From Syntrophaceae bacterium UBA6252 (GTDB lineage Bacteria > Desulfobacterota > Syntrophia > Syntrophales > UBA6807), in the NCBI GenBank assembly GCA_002441265.1, contig DJVQ01000029.1:66220-92039 (forward strand): 25,820 nucleotides of DNA, written 5' to 3'. The position numbers and the translations under genes were made by a program. Below are positions 1 through 7,521 of the stretch, in pieces. How positions within the stretch are numbered: the first letter of the stretch is position 1; each line of letters begins with the position of its first letter. The notes below the pieces were generated by a model. It was not told where the DNA came from. It worked only from the letters and a program-made list of their open reading frames with translations, and made no database searches.

Positions 1-55
1 TTTGCCGTTCGAAAAAGTGTTGATTCGGCCCTTTTACGAGCTCATCATTTTTCAC
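1..55 (-). CDS. possible 5' end of a leftward gene, cut by window edge
   Basis: On the minus strand a GTG codon at 55-53 opens a frame of 18 codons (V-K-N-D-E-L-V-K-G-P-N-Q-H-F-F-E-R-Q) that is still open at the window edge. The composition looks protein-like. The only Shine-Dalgarno candidate (GAGGA) lies about 12 nt upstream, which is far. A candidate leftward promoter at 158-186 would transcribe into it, which is the main support. The product cannot be named from 18 residues, and a different start codon or no gene at all remains possible. Confidence 0.28.
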   Translation of the reverse strand, partial: MKNDELVKGPNQHFFERQ

Positions 56-151
56 AGGGTCGGGAAATCCTCGCTGTGACGTGGTCCTTCCACCTCCCTT
101 CAAAAAATTTTCATGTGAAAGTCCAATGCATATGGGGTCCGCCGCCAGCTG

Positions 152-179
152 ATTTTTAAAATATTAAAATTTTAAAAAT
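152..179. repeat. 11-bp AT inverted repeat (operator candidate)
   Basis: ATTTTTAAAAT (152-162) and its exact reverse complement ATTTTAAAAAT (169-179) are separated by 6 nt. The palindrome covers the spacer and the -10 hexamer of the leftward promoter candidate (158-186). It is therefore placed like an operator, although AT-rich DNA makes such palindromes easier to form by chance. Confidence 0.55.
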
Positions 180-186
180 ATGTCAA
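158..186 (-). promoter_or_regulatory. leftward sigma-70-type promoter candidate
   Basis: Read on the minus strand, a perfect TTGACA (186-181) is followed after exactly 17 nt by TATTTT (163-158), a 4/6 match to the -10 consensus. It would start transcription near 151 and read toward the left edge, where a possible leftward gene begins at 55. The inverted repeat at 152-179 overlaps it. Confidence 0.4.
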
Positions 187-246
187 TACTATTTTTTAGT
201 GTGATTAAAATTTATTTAATATGCTTGGATTGTGGGGGGAATATAT

Positions 247-263
247 TTGAACATATTGAACAT
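247..263. repeat. tandem 9-bp repeat TTGAACAT(A/-)
   Basis: TTGAACAT occurs at 247-254 and again at 256-263, a 9-bp periodicity inside the AT-rich island and about 200 bp upstream of the XRE gene promoter. It may be a regulator binding site. Nothing else supports a function. Confidence 0.35.
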
Positions 264-456
264 TTTTATCGTCCCGGGTGCGCGTCCCGGAAACGCGGGG
301 ATCTGAGGCGCCCGGCCTGTCCGGCCCGGGAATGGGCGTTGCCGTCGGGGAGATAGGATAATTCATCGATATTGCGACGAATCGCAAGATCGGGGTTTTC
401 GGCGGGAAAGCGTTGGATTCCTTCTTGGATGGGACGGTGCCGGCAGGTTTCCCTGC

Positions 457-485
457 TTGACTCAAAAGAATGTTTAATATATATT
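457..485 (+). promoter_or_regulatory. sigma-70-type promoter for the XRE-cupin gene
   Basis: TTGACT (457-462), a 17-nt spacer and TATATT (480-485) form a good promoter pointing at the regulator gene at 611. The expected start site is near 492. A perfect 10-bp palindrome, TCTCGCGAGA (495-504), lies right at or just after that start and is placed like a repressor operator, perhaps for autoregulation by the encoded XRE protein. Confidence 0.5.
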
Positions 486-610
486 GAAAAGCTCTCTCGC
501 GAGAAAGTCGAGCGCGCCGGAAGGAAAAAGGGATTCCCTTTCGCCGGCATGCGACGTTCGCGGCGAGACGTGAAATAACAAGGTTGATTGCATGATCAAG
601 AGGACAGTGA

Positions 611-1189
611 ATGAAAGATAAAATGGATGCGGATCCCGGAAGCATGGGAGAAAATCTGAAGAAACAGAGGCTTCTCAAGGGAATCACCCTGCAGGAGGTG
701 GCGAACAGAACCGGGTTGTCGGTTTCTTTCCTGAGCCTGGTCGAAAACGGAAAATCGGGGATCAGTTTTGCAAATATGCAAAAGATACTGAAATGCTTCG
801 ACAGCTCCATCCACGACCTGATCGATGCCTCGAACGGAATGAGGGTCGTAAGGGCCGAGGATTCGGAACAGATTTTCTCCGATACGGACGCCTGCAGGAT
901 CATTTCGCTCGTGAAAGGATCGAAGAACAAGAAGATCTGGCCGGGCCTCTTCATCATGGAACCGGGTGCCGTGATCGGCGAGTTTCAGCATGAGGGAGAG
1001 GAGTTTTCCTATATCATCCAGGGAAAAGTGGAGGTCACCCTGACCAATCCCAAAACGGGGGACGTGGAAAAATACATCCTCACGGAGGGCGACACCATTT
1101 ATCATCCGAGCACCCTTCTTCATAAATATGCCAATTTGAGCAGACAGCGCAGTATTTTCATCGCCGCCGTGACCCCCCCGTCCTTCTGA
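611..1189 (+). CDS. XRE-family transcriptional regulator with C-terminal cupin domain
   Basis: The 192-aa protein has an N-terminal Cro/CI-type helix-turn-helix (about residues 14-72, with the typical E-V-A-N-R-T-G-L-S turn and F-L-S-L-V-E-N-G recognition helix). A C-terminal cupin-2 barrel follows (about 110-190, with E-G-E-E-F-S-Y-I-I-Q-G-K and E-G-D-T-I-Y-H-P). This is the usual length and layout of small-molecule-responsive regulators such as PuuR-type proteins, where the cupin binds the effector. The effector cannot be read from sequence. The ATG at 611 has AGAGGA a few bases upstream. The gene lies 171 bp before the exported decarboxylase, which has its own promoter, so it may control that gene and itself. 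Confidence 0.88.
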   Translation: MKDKMDADPGSMGENLKKQRLLKGITLQEVANRTGLSVSFLSLVENGKSGISFANMQKILKCFDSSIHDLIDASNGMRVVRAEDSEQIFSDTDACRIISLVKGSKNKKIWPGLFIMEPGAVIGEFQHEGEEFSYIIQGKVEVTLTNPKTGDVEKYILTEGDTIYHPSTLLHKYANLSRQRSIFIAAVTPPSF

Positions 1190-1229
1190 CGGAGGCGTTT
1201 CCATGCCAGCCGCCCTGTCCTGTTCCGCG

Positions 1230-1258
1230 TTGACAGCCGGCGGCGGCTTCCCTATACT
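1230..1258 (+). promoter_or_regulatory. near-consensus sigma-70 promoter for the PLP decarboxylase
   Basis: A perfect TTGACA (1230-1235), exactly 17 nt of spacer and TATACT (1253-1258, 5/6) give one of the strongest promoters in the window. The GC-only character of the spacer (GCCGGCGGCGG core) is unusual. Transcription would start near 1265, about 95 nt before the decarboxylase ATG. Confidence 0.7.
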
Positions 1259-1295
1259 TCCCCCCGTAAGCACTGTTTTTCATTCAGCCTGACGA

Positions 1296-1321
1296 CGGGG
1301 CGCCGCATCGAAGACGCCCCG
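1296..1321 (+). other. GC hairpin in the 5' leader of the decarboxylase
   Basis: CGGGGCG (1296-1302) pairs with CGCCCCG (1315-1321) across a 12-nt loop. There is no T-run after it, so it is not a standard terminator. It sits inside the predicted 5' untranslated leader, 39 nt before the start codon, and could be an mRNA-stabilising or regulatory structure. Confidence 0.45.
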
Positions 1322-1360
1322 CCGCGAAACCCTTCCGACACCTTTCAAAGGAGACCCGTC

Positions 1361-3304
1361 ATGAGCGTCATACGAAAAGCCCTCTTCGCCGTCGCGGTCC
1401 TTTCACTGGTTCTTTTCCCGGCCCTCCTCCCCGCTTCGGCGGAGACCGGCGGCGCCGATCCGAAGGTGGATGCCCTGTTCCTGGGAACGAAGGGCGAAAA
1501 CGGCCCCCTGCTCGACGATCTGCTGAACCGGATGGTCGCGGAGCATCTCGACTGGAGACGGAGCTTCCATCCGGAAGACCCGCCGCCCGTTCCGGCGGGG
1601 GTCCTGGACTCCCCGGAGGCGGCCGAGACGGCGCGGAAATTGCGGGAAGTCCTCCTGGAGCTTTCCGCGAGATTGAAACAAGGCTCCAACCCGTGGTTTT
1701 CGCCGCGGTACCTGGGCCACATGAATGCGGACCTCCTGCTTCCGGGGATTGCGGGCTACCTGGCGGCTATGCTCTACAATCCCAATAATGTCGTTTACGA
1801 GGGCGGTCCCGCCACGACGGAAATCGAGATGGAGGTGGCGGCACAGCTTGCCGGGCTCATCGGTTACGACCCTGCAAGGGCCTGGGGGAACATCACCGCG
1901 GGCGGATCGACGGCCAACTTCCAGGCCCTGTGGTACGCACGGAACCTGAAGTCCCTTCCCCTGGCCGTGAAGGCCGTTCTTCCCGAACTGGTCCGGGGGC
2001 GAAGCGAACGGGAGCTTCTGAACCTGCCCGTCGGCGAGGTCCTGGATCTTCTCGACCGGGTCAAAGCGAGCCCCAAATACGAGGAGGTCCTCCGGCGGAC
2101 CGTCAAGGGGGCGGGCGTGGACCCGGAAAAACTGGGCAGGCTTCTCGTCCCCCAGTCGCGCCATTATTCCTGGGACAAGGCGGCGGACCTCTTCGGCATC
2201 GGAAGCGGGAACATCGTCGCCGTTCCCGTGGACCGGCACTACCGCCTGGACGTTTCGGCCCTGGACCGCATTCTCGCGGGCCTTGCGGAAAAGGGCATCC
2301 CCGTCCTCGCCGTCGTTTCGGTGCTGGGAAGCACCGAGGAGGGCGCCGTTGACGAGACGCACCGTGTCGCCGCCCTCCGGGACAAATACGCGGGCCGGGG
2401 GCTGGGTTTTTATTATCACGTCGATGCCGCCTACGGGGGCTACGTGCGGAGCATGTTCCTCGATCCTTCCGGGGCGTTCATGAGCCTGGAAGAGGCCCGC
2501 AGGACCGCCCTGGAACGCTACGGGATCCCCGGATCGGCGGAATGGCCTGTGAAGAGCGTCTACGACGCCTTCAAGGCCCTGCCGGAAGCGGATTCCGTGA
2601 CCATCGACGCGCACAAGCTGGGGTACGTTCCCTACCCCGCCGGGGCCCTCGTTTTCAGGGACCGGCGCATCCTGGCCGTCCAGACCTTCCACGCCGCCTA
2701 TGTCCAGGACCTGCGGGCGAAGGCTCCGGTCAGCATCGGGGAATACACGCTGGAAGGCTCCAAGCCCGGCGCGTCGGCGGCGGCGGTGTGGGTTGCCCAC
2801 CGGGTGCTGCCGCTCCACGCCGGCGGCTACGGGAGGCTCCTCGGACGGACGGTGAAGACCGCCAACATGCTTCATGACGCCATGAACGGGGACGCCGGTT
2901 TCGAATCGAAAAGCGGCCGCCGGTACCGGTTCATCCCCCTGGTCAAGCCGGACCTGAACATCGTCGACTACGTCGTCCGGGAGGTCGGGAATCCGAGCCT
3001 GGCGGCGATGAACAGGCTCAACGGGGCCGTCTATCGGGAATGTTCGTACGTATCGGGGGACCTGATGCACAGGGAGTTCGTCATTTCGAAGACCGTTTTC
3101 GCCCCCGCCGAATACGGCCGGACGCCGCTCGATTTCGTCCGGAAATGCGGATTCGAGGACTCGGAATGGGAGCGGACGCCGTCGGTCATGATCCTGCGGT
3201 CCACCGTCATGACGCCGTATCTTTCGGACGAGGCCGTCTTCCGCACATATTACGAAATGCTGAGGGAGACGGTGAAGGAGATCGTTTCCGCGACGGAGGG
3301 CTGA
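1361..3304 (+). CDS. signal-peptide-bearing PLP-dependent (group II) decarboxylase
   Basis: The 647-aa protein belongs to the group II PLP decarboxylases (glutamate/tyrosine/aromatic amino acid decarboxylase fold). Visible are F-S-P-R-Y-L-G-H-M (about residues 113-121), T-A-G-G-S-T-A-N, the V-D-A-A-Y-G-G cofactor-contact motif, and I-D-A-H-K-L-G-Y with Lys419 as the expected Schiff-base lysine. Unusually, residues 1-27 form a clean signal peptide (positive start, hydrophobic core, A-S-A cut site before E28) without a twin-arginine motif, so a Sec-exported, periplasmic PLP enzyme is implied. The family identity is clear; the substrate is not. The start has AAAGGAG eight bases upstream. It is longer than typical bacterial decarboxylases (about 450-500 aa). 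A hexokinase follows 78 bp downstream. Confidence 0.85.
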   Translation: MSVIRKALFAVAVLSLVLFPALLPASAETGGADPKVDALFLGTKGENGPLLDDLLNRMVAEHLDWRRSFHPEDPPPVPAGVLDSPEAAETARKLREVLLELSARLKQGSNPWFSPRYLGHMNADLLLPGIAGYLAAMLYNPNNVVYEGGPATTEIEMEVAAQLAGLIGYDPARAWGNITAGGSTANFQALWYARNLKSLPLAVKAVLPELVRGRSERELLNLPVGEVLDLLDRVKASPKYEEVLRRTVKGAGVDPEKLGRLLVPQSRHYSWDKAADLFGIGSGNIVAVPVDRHYRLDVSALDRILAGLAEKGIPVLAVVSVLGSTEEGAVDETHRVAALRDKYAGRGLGFYYHVDAAYGGYVRSMFLDPSGAFMSLEEARRTALERYGIPGSAEWPVKSVYDAFKALPEADSVTIDAHKLGYVPYPAGALVFRDRRILAVQTFHAAYVQDLRAKAPVSIGEYTLEGSKPGASAAAVWVAHRVLPLHAGGYGRLLGRTVKTANMLHDAMNGDAGFESKSGRRYRFIPLVKPDLNIVDYVVREVGNPSLAAMNRLNGAVYRECSYVSGDLMHREFVISKTVFAPAEYGRTPLDFVRKCGFEDSEWERTPSVMILRSTVMTPYLSDEAVFRTYYEMLRETVKEIVSATEG

Positions 3305-3382
3305 GGCGTTCCGGGGGACGGGGATCGCCCGCGACCGGGCACGGGAAACCCGCCGGCCTTTTTCCCGGCGATGGGAGTGCCG

Positions 3383-4723
3383 ATGAAACAGGACCTTTTG
3401 CTCGATGATTTTCTCGCCCGCCTGGGGGGCCTCTTCGAGGTCGCCCTTCCGGACGCCCGGGGGATCGCCGCCCGCTTTCACGAGGAAATGCGGCGGGGCC
3501 TCGCCGGGGAGGAAAGCTCGCTTCCCATGCTTCCCTCCTTCGTCCGCCGGCCTTCCGGGACCGAACGGGGGCGCTTTCTCGCCGTCGATCTGGGGGGGAC
3601 GAACGTTCGCGTCCTTGCCGTGGCGCTCGACGGAAAAGGCGGCGCGAGGCCCGAGGCCGCAAGCCGGTTCGCCGTCCCCGGCGAGGTCATGCGGGGCGAC
3701 GGCGCCGCTCTCTTCGATTTCGTCGCCCGGTGCGTCGCGTCGTTTCTCCGGGGGCACGGCCCCCCGGACCCGGGCCGCCTCGATCTCGCCTTCGCCTTTT
3801 CCTTTCCCGTGGCGCAAAGCTCCATCGCGGCGGGGAAGCTCCTGACCTGGACGAAAGGGTACACCGCCGCCGGGGTCGTCGGGAGGGACGTGGCGGCGCT
3901 CCTTGCCGGGGCGCTCGCGCGGGAAAGGCTGGACGCCGTCCGTGTCGCCGCCCTGGCGAACGACACCGTGGGCGCCCTGGCGGCGGGGAGCTACGGAGAC
4001 CCCGAATGCGACATGGGCGTGATCCTGGGAACGGGGACGAACGCCTGCTACCCCGAGAAGGCGGGCCGGATCGCGAAATGCCCGGGGCTCGATCCCGGAG
4101 GCGAGATGATCGTCAACATGGAGTGGGGGAGCTTCGACAAGCTCGATGTGAACGCTTACGACCGGGCCGTGGACGGGGACTCCTTCAACCCCGGGCGGCA
4201 GCGCATGGAAAAGACGGTCTCGGGAATGTACCTGGGCGAACTGGCGAGAAGGATTTTCCTCGAGATGAGCGCCCTGGGGCTCCTGCCGGGGGGGCTGGAC
4301 CGGTCCCCTTTGTCCCGGGCGTATGCCCTGACCGCGGAGCATCTCGCGAAAACGGCGGCAGGCGGGGACTTCTTCCCCGATTTCGGGCTTGCGGGATTGG
4401 CGGGCCGCGAAAGATGGGCCGCGGCGGAGGTCTGCCGCATCGTTTCCCGGCGGGCGGCCCGGATCGCCGGGGCGGCCATCGCCGCCGTTCTCTCCTGGAT
4501 GGATCCCGGCATCGAAAAGGGTCACGCCGTCGCCGTCGACGGTTCCCTCTTCGAAAAGTATCCCGGGTTTGCGGAAAACATGACGGAGGCCCTGGCCGGG
4601 ATTTTCGGGGCCCGGGCGGGAAGGGTCCGTCTCGAACCGGCCAGGGACGGGTCGGGCATCGGCGCCGCGGTCATCGCCGCTGTGGCCTCCTCCGGGGGCG
4701 GCCGGGGCGGAAGGGTTTCCTGA
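3383..4723 (+). CDS. hexokinase (eukaryotic-type HK family)
   Basis: The 446-aa protein phosphorylates glucose or related hexoses with ATP. The first phosphate motif, D-L-G-G-T-N-V-R, is at about residues 69-76. The hexokinase sugar-binding signature follows (F-A-F-S-F-P ... L-T-W-T-K-G-Y), then N-D-T-V-G with the catalytic Asp, and I-L-G-T-G-T-N-A-C-Y. These mark the classical two-lobe hexokinase family rather than ROK or Glk glucokinases, and the length matches a single 50-kDa hexokinase unit. I chose the ATG at 3383 over the in-frame ATG at 3371 because GGGAG sits five bases before it. The gene is in the same direction as the upstream decarboxylase and may share its transcript. Confidence 0.9.
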   Translation: MKQDLLLDDFLARLGGLFEVALPDARGIAARFHEEMRRGLAGEESSLPMLPSFVRRPSGTERGRFLAVDLGGTNVRVLAVALDGKGGARPEAASRFAVPGEVMRGDGAALFDFVARCVASFLRGHGPPDPGRLDLAFAFSFPVAQSSIAAGKLLTWTKGYTAAGVVGRDVAALLAGALARERLDAVRVAALANDTVGALAAGSYGDPECDMGVILGTGTNACYPEKAGRIAKCPGLDPGGEMIVNMEWGSFDKLDVNAYDRAVDGDSFNPGRQRMEKTVSGMYLGELARRIFLEMSALGLLPGGLDRSPLSRAYALTAEHLAKTAAGGDFFPDFGLAGLAGRERWAAAEVCRIVSRRAARIAGAAIAAVLSWMDPGIEKGHAVAVDGSLFEKYPGFAENMTEALAGIFGARAGRVRLEPARDGSGIGAAVIAAVASSGGGRGGRVS

Positions 4724-4809
4724 GGCCGCTTCGGGGATTCCATTTTTTCACGGGCGCACGGCGGGCTTCAAAGGGCTGACAATCGCCGCAGAAAAGGGGG
4801 TATGGCTCG

Positions 4810-5310
4810 ATGGCCGGGATTACGGAATATTCGCACACGCAAAGAGGAATCCTTCAGCCGGTCCTGCTCGTCTCGGCGGCGGTCGTCCTGGCGCTGGCCC
4901 CCGTCGTCCGCGGAGAAACACCCCTCCCCGTCGTACTCGTGTCGCTCGTCGCGTTCTTCATCCTCCTGTCCTTCGCCTTTGCCCGCCTGACCGTCCGCGA
5001 CGAGGGAACGCGGCTTTCCGTCCGCTTCGGACCCCTGCCCCTCTTCCGGAAAACGATTCCCTACGCCGCCATGACCGGCGTCGAGCGGCAACGTTCCACG
5101 TTTTCCGCGGGCTGGGGCATTCACTGGACCCGGAGGGGCTGGTTGTGGAACATCGGCGGGTTCGACTGCGTCCGGATCGACATGGGCGCGACAAGCCTGT
5201 TCGTCGGCACCGACGACCCGGACAGGCTCGTCGCGTTTCTTCGCTCCCGGATCTGTCAGGAGGACGCCGGGCGGGCCGGCGCACCGGGAACCGCGCGCCC
5301 GGCCCGCTGA
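4810..5310 (+). CDS. small membrane protein with two TM helices and a PH-like cytosolic part
   Basis: The 166-aa protein has two hydrophobic helices close together (about residues 17-35 and 40-58). A soluble part of about 100 residues follows (T-V-R-D-E-G-T-R-L-S-V-R-F-G-P, then a T-W-G-I-H-like W-G-I-H segment) that resembles bacterial PH-domain membrane proteins of unknown role. I cannot name it. The ATG at 4810 is preferred over 4802 because AGGGGG is at a good distance only from 4810. The last 15 residues are Ala/Gly/Arg-rich and look disordered. It follows the hexokinase by 86 bp. Confidence 0.7.
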   Translation: MAGITEYSHTQRGILQPVLLVSAAVVLALAPVVRGETPLPVVLVSLVAFFILLSFAFARLTVRDEGTRLSVRFGPLPLFRKTIPYAAMTGVERQRSTFSAGWGIHWTRRGWLWNIGGFDCVRIDMGATSLFVGTDDPDRLVAFLRSRICQEDAGRAGAPGTARPAR

Positions 5311-5374
5311 AGGGTGCGGCCCGCGGCCGGGCTGCGCGCCTGCGCGTATGACGGGAATCCCTCCGGCTCCGCGG

Positions 5375-6337
5375 TCACCGGGCCGAAAATGTCAGTTTCG
5401 TTCCCGACATGTTCAGGATGAACCGGTCCCCCATCGCCTGTTCCATGAAGGCGATGGCCTTCCTGCCCGTGCAGTGCGTCGGAACGATGTGGTCGGGATT
5501 GAATTTTCCGAGTTCCTCGGTGGTCCTTTCAATGATGGGTTCGAAGAGGGGGCCGCCCAGGTGGAACCCGCCCATGATTGCGTGGACCTTTTCGACGCAG
5601 GTCACTTCCCGGGCGTGAATCACCGTGTTGACGATGCCCGAATGGGCGCACCCGGACAGGACCACAAGCCCCCTGCCCCCGAGGTTCATCACAAGCGAGG
5701 TGTCGTCCTCGATGGGGTCCCATTTTTCCACCCCCTCCTCCTGGTAGTGGGCCACGGGGAATCCCCTTTCGAAGTCCGTCTTCCGGGGGATCTCGCCCAG
5801 GAAGAGGACGTGCCCGCCGGACAGAAGCATGGGACTTTCGGTTTCCTCGAGTTTCATGCCCGTGGCGGCCACCTCCTCGCGGGTCAGGGACGGCAGGATG
5901 ATCTTCGTCGTTTCCCCGAATTTCAGGTACCGGGGGGACCGGAAGGCCGCCGGATGCGTCACGATGGGGAGGCCCTTTCGGGGGAGCGCCTCCATCATGG
6001 CGGCGAATCCGCCCGTGTGGTCCATGTGTCCGTGTGACAGGGCGACCGTCTCGACCTGGGAAAGGTCCACCCCCAGGGCTTTCGCGTTGTAAGCCGCACC
6101 GATTTCGGAAAATCCCGTGTCGAAGAGGAGGGTGTGCGTTTCGTCGCCGGCCGTTGTCCGGACAAGGGCGGAAAACCCGTGCTCCGCAAGGATCGAATTC
6201 CGGAGTTGGCCGTCTTTCATGGGCATGGCGCGCTGCACGATCTCGCTGTTGTCCATGGCCGTCAGGTCGATGTAATTGTCCTGAAGGGTCAGGATTTCCA
6301 CCTTGTCGATTTCCTTCAGCGGGACGCTTTTTGTCAT
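5375..6337 (-). CDS. metallo-beta-lactamase-fold hydrolase, COG1237-like
   Basis: The 320-aa protein shows the metal motif S-H-G-H-M-D-H-T-G-G-F, later single-His motifs (T-H-P-A-A-F; S-G-C-A-H-S-G; M-G-G-F-H-L; P-T-H-C-T-G) and a C-terminal sheet ending in S-G-T-K-L-T-F. This arrangement matches the COG1237 branch, often annotated as 7,8-dihydropterin-6-yl-methyl-4-(ribofuranosyl)aminobenzene 5'-phosphate synthase, whose real substrates in bacteria are mostly unknown. The start at 6337 is chosen because AAGGAG lies six bases upstream; the ATG at 6367 has no such site. It is the third gene after TrmO and the Fe-S protein, on the same strand. It is not a PhnP by its motif spacing. Confidence 0.85.
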   Translation of the reverse strand: MTKSVPLKEIDKVEILTLQDNYIDLTAMDNSEIVQRAMPMKDGQLRNSILAEHGFSALVRTTAGDETHTLLFDTGFSEIGAAYNAKALGVDLSQVETVALSHGHMDHTGGFAAMMEALPRKGLPIVTHPAAFRSPRYLKFGETTKIILPSLTREEVAATGMKLEETESPMLLSGGHVLFLGEIPRKTDFERGFPVAHYQEEGVEKWDPIEDDTSLVMNLGGRGLVVLSGCAHSGIVNTVIHAREVTCVEKVHAIMGGFHLGGPLFEPIIERTTEELGKFNPDHIVPTHCTGRKAIAFMEQAMGDRFILNMSGTKLTFSAR

Positions 6338-6377
6338 CGGGTTCTCCTTCCGGATCTGTTTTCGCAACGGTCCGGGA

Positions 6378-6403
6378 CCGCCTCCCGGGTTTCCGGGAGG
6401 CGG
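6378..6403. other. strong 11-bp hairpin between the Fe-S and MBL genes
   Basis: CCGCCTCCCGG (6378-6388) and CCGGGAGGCGG (6393-6403) form a perfect 11-bp stem with a 4-nt loop. It lies 17 nt downstream of the Fe-S gene stop and 40 nt upstream of the MBL start on the minus strand. No T-run follows it, so it is more likely a processing or stability element, or a partial attenuator, than an intrinsic terminator. Confidence 0.6.
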
Positions 6404-6419
6404 CCGGTCCGGTTCCGTC

Positions 6420-7445
6420 TTACAGCGGCTTGTCCGCGGGCAGGGTTTCGCCGATGGCCAGCCGGCAGAGATCGCTGACCATGAGGTTGGTCATCCCCGC
6501 CTCCTTCACCTTTTTCCCGAGGGTCCGGTAACACATGGGACACAGGTAGACCATCGCCTCGGCGCCGGCGTCCTTCGCGTCCCTGATGTTCTTCTCCCGG
6601 AAGGGCTCGAAGTTCTTGCCCCTCGGGAACAGCTTCAGGTTCGGTCCCGCCAGCTCCACGCCGCAGCACAGCGCGTTGACGCCGTCGTATTGCCGTTTCA
6701 CCCGCTCCACGCCGATGAGCGCGAAAATCTCGTCCAGGAGGGGGTCTTTCTCCGGCGTGTACCGGGAGGCGCAGGGGCGCTGGTAGGCCACCTTCATGCC
6801 GAGTTTCCGGATGTCGCCCTTGTGCGCCTGCAGGTAGTCCCGGAGGTGCTCGAAGATGGACACGGGACGGAAGGGCAGTCGGATCCCGTATTCGGGGGCG
6901 ACCCCCTTGAGGACGGCGTAACAGTCGTCATGAACCACCACGATCTCTTCGGCGCCCGACTTGGCCAGATTGTCCACCATCCCCTGCAGGCGGTCCCGCA
7001 TGATGGATTCGTCGCCCATGTGGGCGAACAGGACGTTGCAGAAATAGTGCCGTCCCTTGAGGAGGGGAAGGCCCTCGAAAAGCTTCCCCTGGATCGCCCA
7101 GGGCATGCTGCCTTCCATGACGCACAGCGACATGGCCCGCTTCGCCTTCGCCACGGGCTTCGGTTCCCCTTCGGCCTTGAAGCGGTCCGCCATGGATTGG
7201 CGCAGGGCCGGATCGGTGAAGTCGCCCGTCGCTTCCATTTTGCTCAGGATCAGGTCGAAAGGCCGGGCGTCCTTGGGACAGTATTCATTGCAGGCGATAC
7301 AGGTGACGCAGTCGTAAAGCCAGTCCGGCTTTTCTCCCCGGACCAGCTTCTTGAACGCCTCGCCTCCGTTTTTCTCGTCAAAGGGCAGGTAATGGCACCT
7401 TGCCAGGCACTCTCCGCAAAAATCGCATCGTTCCTCGTGAAACAT
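6420..7445 (-). CDS. (Fe-S)-binding protein with two 4Fe-4S sites and CCG domains (HdrD/GlpC-like)
   Basis: The 341-aa protein begins with two ferredoxin-type clusters (C-D-F-C-G-E-C-L-A-R-C at about 7-17 and C-V-T-C-I-A-C-N-E-Y-C-P at about 46-57). Cysteine-rich CCG-type sequence follows: R-P-C, then L-C-C-G-V, then L-C-P-M-C, the pattern that binds a non-cubane 4Fe-4S cluster in HdrB/HdrD. A first, degenerate CCG half (V-V-H-D-D-C-Y) precedes it. Such proteins pass electrons to or from disulfides, quinones or flavoproteins, on the cytoplasmic side. The start has AAGGAGG at good spacing. The partner oxidoreductase is not in the window; the neighbours are TrmO and an MBL hydrolase. Confidence 0.85.
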   Translation of the reverse strand: MFHEERCDFCGECLARCHYLPFDEKNGGEAFKKLVRGEKPDWLYDCVTCIACNEYCPKDARPFDLILSKMEATGDFTDPALRQSMADRFKAEGEPKPVAKAKRAMSLCVMEGSMPWAIQGKLFEGLPLLKGRHYFCNVLFAHMGDESIMRDRLQGMVDNLAKSGAEEIVVVHDDCYAVLKGVAPEYGIRLPFRPVSIFEHLRDYLQAHKGDIRKLGMKVAYQRPCASRYTPEKDPLLDEIFALIGVERVKRQYDGVNALCCGVELAGPNLKLFPRGKNFEPFREKNIRDAKDAGAEAMVYLCPMCYRTLGKKVKEAGMTNLMVSDLCRLAIGETLPADKPL

Positions 7446-7521
7446 GCTGTCCTCCTTCCTTTTTGTATGAAAAAACTTGAAAGATCTTATTCTTTTCCCC
7501 GCGGCGTTCCGTCCGGTTCCG

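Larger units (their letters stand above)
56..610. other. intergenic regulatory region with AT-rich island
   Basis: No convincing gene is seen here. Positions about 140-270 are strikingly AT-rich against the GC-rich surroundings and hold an inverted repeat, a leftward promoter candidate and a 9-bp tandem repeat. Positions 270-450 return to high GC with no structure I can name. Positions 457-485 look like a rightward promoter for the XRE-cupin gene. The open frames on both strands across this stretch have no ribosome site or recognisable protein features and look like chance frames. Confidence 0.6.

Noticed and set aside
266..578. Overlapping small frames in the left intergenic region
   Set aside because: No ribosome site, Arg/Pro/Ser-rich composition, and the region carries the XRE gene promoter.
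1403..4525. A 1040-codon open frame on the minus strand
   Set aside because: It runs antisense across two clear, unrelated genes (decarboxylase and hexokinase), is low-complexity in Arg/Gly/Pro/Asp, and has no ribosome site or motif. It is a product of high GC at third codon positions.
5375..6337. MBL-fold gene as the missing PhnP
   Set aside because: Its motif set and C-terminus fit COG1237, not PhnP, and it lies about 8.4 kb beyond the operon end in a different gene set.
6378..6403. Intrinsic terminator after the Fe-S gene
   Set aside because: The stem is strong but no T-run follows on the coding strand, so it is listed only as a hairpin.
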